A DNA stretch of 6,141 bases from an uncultured Lachnospiraceae bacterium (lineage in GTDB: Bacteria > Bacillota > Clostridia > Lachnospirales > Lachnospiraceae). The stretch is from the NCBI GenBank assembly GCA_910577785.1, contig CAJTNT010000086.1, positions 1-6,141 of the forward strand. The letters are read 5' to 3'. Both the position numbers and the translations under genes were made by a program. The notes beneath the pieces are model-generated. The model worked only from the letters and a program-made list of their open reading frames with translations. It did not search any database and was not told the DNA's origin. Of this stretch, positions 5,002-6,141 are shown piece after piece; position 1 is the stretch's first letter, and each line of letters begins with the position of its first letter.

Positions 5002-5614
5002 GCGGGGAGCATATGGCATCATTATGTGCGAAGCGGCGTTCGTCATATTCATCTTTTGTCAGCTTCCAATGATATTGCAGCTTACCCTTATGTGGTTGCG
5101 GAATCTCTTCCTTAAAAATAAGCGTAAACCCGTTCTTTTCCCAGACACGCCTTGAACGGATATTATAATCTTCGCAAAAACAATGTAAGATGTCTACCTG
5201 CTCGCATTCAAAGGCGTATTTTACCAACATCCCAATAAAAAGTGTTCCGATACCTTTTCCCCAATAATTTTTTTCGCCAATCATCATGTCGATTCTTCTT
5301 ACATCGGTACTGTCGGCATACATCTCTCTGACATTGGGCAGATTCATTTTCTGCAGCCAGCAGTCCCCTATGGCCCTGCCGTCTACCTCAACTAAAAAGC
5401 AAAGGTTGTTCTGCGATATGCCTCCGTAAATTTCATGGACCACCTCAGGAGGATAACTCTCGACATCGTCTCCTTCTGTCCAATACAGCACCTCAGGATC
5501 GGAGTTCCATTTATATAGGTAAGGCAAATGCTCATCAGAAAGAGGACGCAAAATAATCCGATATGCGTCATTTCCGCCATATAATGTTACGTCATGTGAT
5601 TTGATGATGCCCAT
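4976..5614 (-). CDS. GNAT-family N-acetyltransferase, RimJ/AAC(6')-like, 212 aa
   Basis: An acetyl-CoA-dependent N-acetyltransferase. The protein opens with YRIILRPLSDEHLPYLYKWN (about residues 18-37) and has a central strand LCFLVEVDGRAIGDCWLQ. The acetyl-CoA loop IDMMIGEKNYWGKGIGT lies at about 108-124, and NIRSRRVWEKNGF at about 151-163. The IGE-x-x-YW-x-KGIGT wording is shared with AAC(6')-type aminoglycoside enzymes and with many uncharacterised relatives, so resistance is possible but unproven. The start at 5614 has AAGGAG (5629-5624) 9 bases before it; the frame is open further upstream to a TTG at 5674 without a comparable site. The last 20 residues (from RRFAHNDA) look unlike a normal family C-terminus and extend into the convergent gene, suggesting the original stop was lost. 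Confidence 0.85.
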   Translation of the reverse strand: MGIIKSHDVTLYGGNDAYRIILRPLSDEHLPYLYKWNSDPEVLYWTEGDDVESYPPEVVHEIYGGISQNNLCFLVEVDGRAIGDCWLQKMNLPNVREMYADSTDVRRIDMMIGEKNYWGKGIGTLFIGMLVKYAFECEQVDILHCFCEDYNIRSRRVWEKNGFTLIFKEEIPQPHKGKLQYHWKLTKDEYDERRFAHNDAICSPPKTICREA

Positions 5615-5679
5615 AGACTTATTCTCCTTGCTGCAGGGGATTGCCTCCCGCGAACGGCGTATCCTTTCTTCCAAAACGT

Positions 5680-5895
5680 CTATTTTATAGTTGGCTTATA
5701 GCTGATTTCGTGATAGAATTCATCGCCTCCGCCAGCCATGTGTGTGGCTCCCAGTTTCTTCATTCTGCGGTATATTTCCGATAATGCGGCGGCCGTCAGG
5801 CCTCTGCCGCGATACTCCGGAATGGTGCAAAGGGGCTCCAGATAAGCAATACCATTATACGAAAACGGAGGCATGCTCACAAGTAGAGAAAATGG
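5680..5895 (-). pseudogene. GNAT acetyltransferase, C-terminal fragment
   Basis: The frame carries the second half of a GNAT protein: AYLEPLCTIPEYRGRGLTAA is the acetyl-CoA strand and loop (R-x-x-G-x-G in the variant form R-G-R-G-L-T). A helix follows, then GATHMAGGGDEFYHEISYKP, equivalent to the closing FY-x-x-x-GY motif of the family. The N-terminal half is missing, because an in-frame TAA at 5898-5896 closes it off. The only available start is a GTG at 5880, with no ribosome binding site. The final position usually reads IGY, here ISY. It lies 65 bases upstream of, and in the same direction as, the intact acetyltransferase at 5614, but belongs to a different GNAT subgroup, so it is not the missing part of that protein. 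Confidence 0.7.
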
Positions 5896-5971
5896 TTATA
5901 ATGAAACTTGCCACAAAAGATGACCACAATGATACAAACATACGTTCTTGTGGCATTCTGTCAACCCTTGG

Positions 5972-5979
5972 TATATAAT
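5972..5979 (+). promoter_or_regulatory. Candidate extended -10 for the DUF3800 gene
   Basis: The stretch TGGTATATAAT ending at 5979 contains TATAAT (5974-5979) and, one register earlier, TATATA preceded by TGG as in extended -10 promoters. No good -35 is present at 16-18 bases. Transcription would start near 5987, about 28 bases before the ATG. Confidence 0.4.
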
Positions 5980-6014
5980 GGGATATCATAATACCGATGA
6001 ATGAGGAATTCAAT

Positions 6015-6141
6015 ATGAAAAATGAATACTATCTGTTTTTGGACGAGACAAAGCCCAATGCTCATGGGAGCTACTTTGCATTAGGCGGTTATGCCATAAA
6101 AAGAGAAGATTACGAAAACATTCTAAAACCGCAATTACAAA
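6015..6141 (+). CDS. DUF3800-family protein, N-terminal 42 residues (partial)
   Basis: The opening MKNEYYLFLDETK followed by SYFALGGYAIKREDYE matches the start of DUF3800 proteins. These begin with a hydrophobic strand ending in a conserved D-E pair and have a G-G-x-x-I strand soon after; the acidic pair resembles the first metal ligands of RNase H-like nucleases. The function is not established, and the rest of the gene lies outside the window. The start at 6015 has GAGGA (6003-6007) 7 bases upstream. An in-frame ATG at 5997 is possible but has no such site. DUF3800 genes are often found in mobile or defence-associated DNA, which agrees with the surroundings but does not prove a role. Confidence 0.8.
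   Translation, partial: MKNEYYLFLDETKPNAHGSYFALGGYAIKREDYENILKPQLQ

Noticed and set aside
4384..5052. 222-residue minus-strand frame across the first two GNAT sequences
   Set aside because: The plus-strand frames carry clear GNAT motifs and ribosome binding sites; this frame has neither.
4400..5895. Idea that the N-terminal and C-terminal GNAT fragments are two halves of one gene split by rearrangement
   Set aside because: They lie on opposite strands and belong to different GNAT subgroups (RimJ/L-like opening versus an EP-x-CTIPEYRG-type core).
5909..5955. Inverted repeat TGCCACAA / TTGTGGCA before the DUF3800 gene
   Set aside because: Only 8 bp with a 31-base loop and no further pairing or T-tail; within what chance allows in a spacer.

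Overview
The window looks like an accessory, mobile-element-rich stretch of a low-GC Firmicute chromosome, most likely a gut clostridium of the Lachnospiraceae type. This is inferred from AT-rich intergenic DNA, strong AGGAG-type ribosome binding sites, sigma-A promoters of TTGACA-N17-TAAAAT form, and the two transposase families present. Only the families can be read from sequence, so the taxon is an inference.

Layout. (i) 1-545, minus strand: a small operon with a near-consensus promoter, an XRE-type helix-turn-helix regulator, and the start of a second, unrecognised gene joined to it by an ATGA overlap. (ii) 592-741: AT-rich spacer with a perfect GC-rich palindrome and a smaller hairpin. 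(iii) 742-2349: a complete-looking IS4-type insertion sequence with 18-bp terminal inverted repeats (16/18 matched), a 477-aa DDE transposase carrying the YREK signature, and a long imperfect hairpin between the left end and the transposase start. (iv) 2350-2530: a scrap of older DNA, with a terminator-like hairpin and the debris of a gene that may have been an AraC-type regulator. (v) 2531-4208: a second, unrelated IS of the ISLre2 (UPF0236) type, whose left end cuts that debris. (vi) 4209-5898: a cluster of four GNAT acetyltransferase sequences. Two are intact and convergent. Two are broken: one keeps only the N-terminus, the other only the C-terminus. (vii) 5899-6141: a promoter-like spacer and the start of a DUF3800 gene that runs off the window.

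How it fits together. The genes do not form one pathway. The pattern is an insertion hot spot: two different IS elements lie 181 bp apart, gene debris lies between and beside them, and no target-site duplication is recognisable at either element. This suggests that deletions or recombination followed insertion. The intact functional units are the regulator operon, the two transposases, two small acetyltransferases of unknown substrate and the DUF3800 gene. I found no convincing new multi-gene system. The most interesting non-coding signals are the hairpin and competing pairings in the leader of the IS4-type transposase, the phased repeats in the regulator promoter, and the long inverted repeat in the leader of the acetyltransferase pair.
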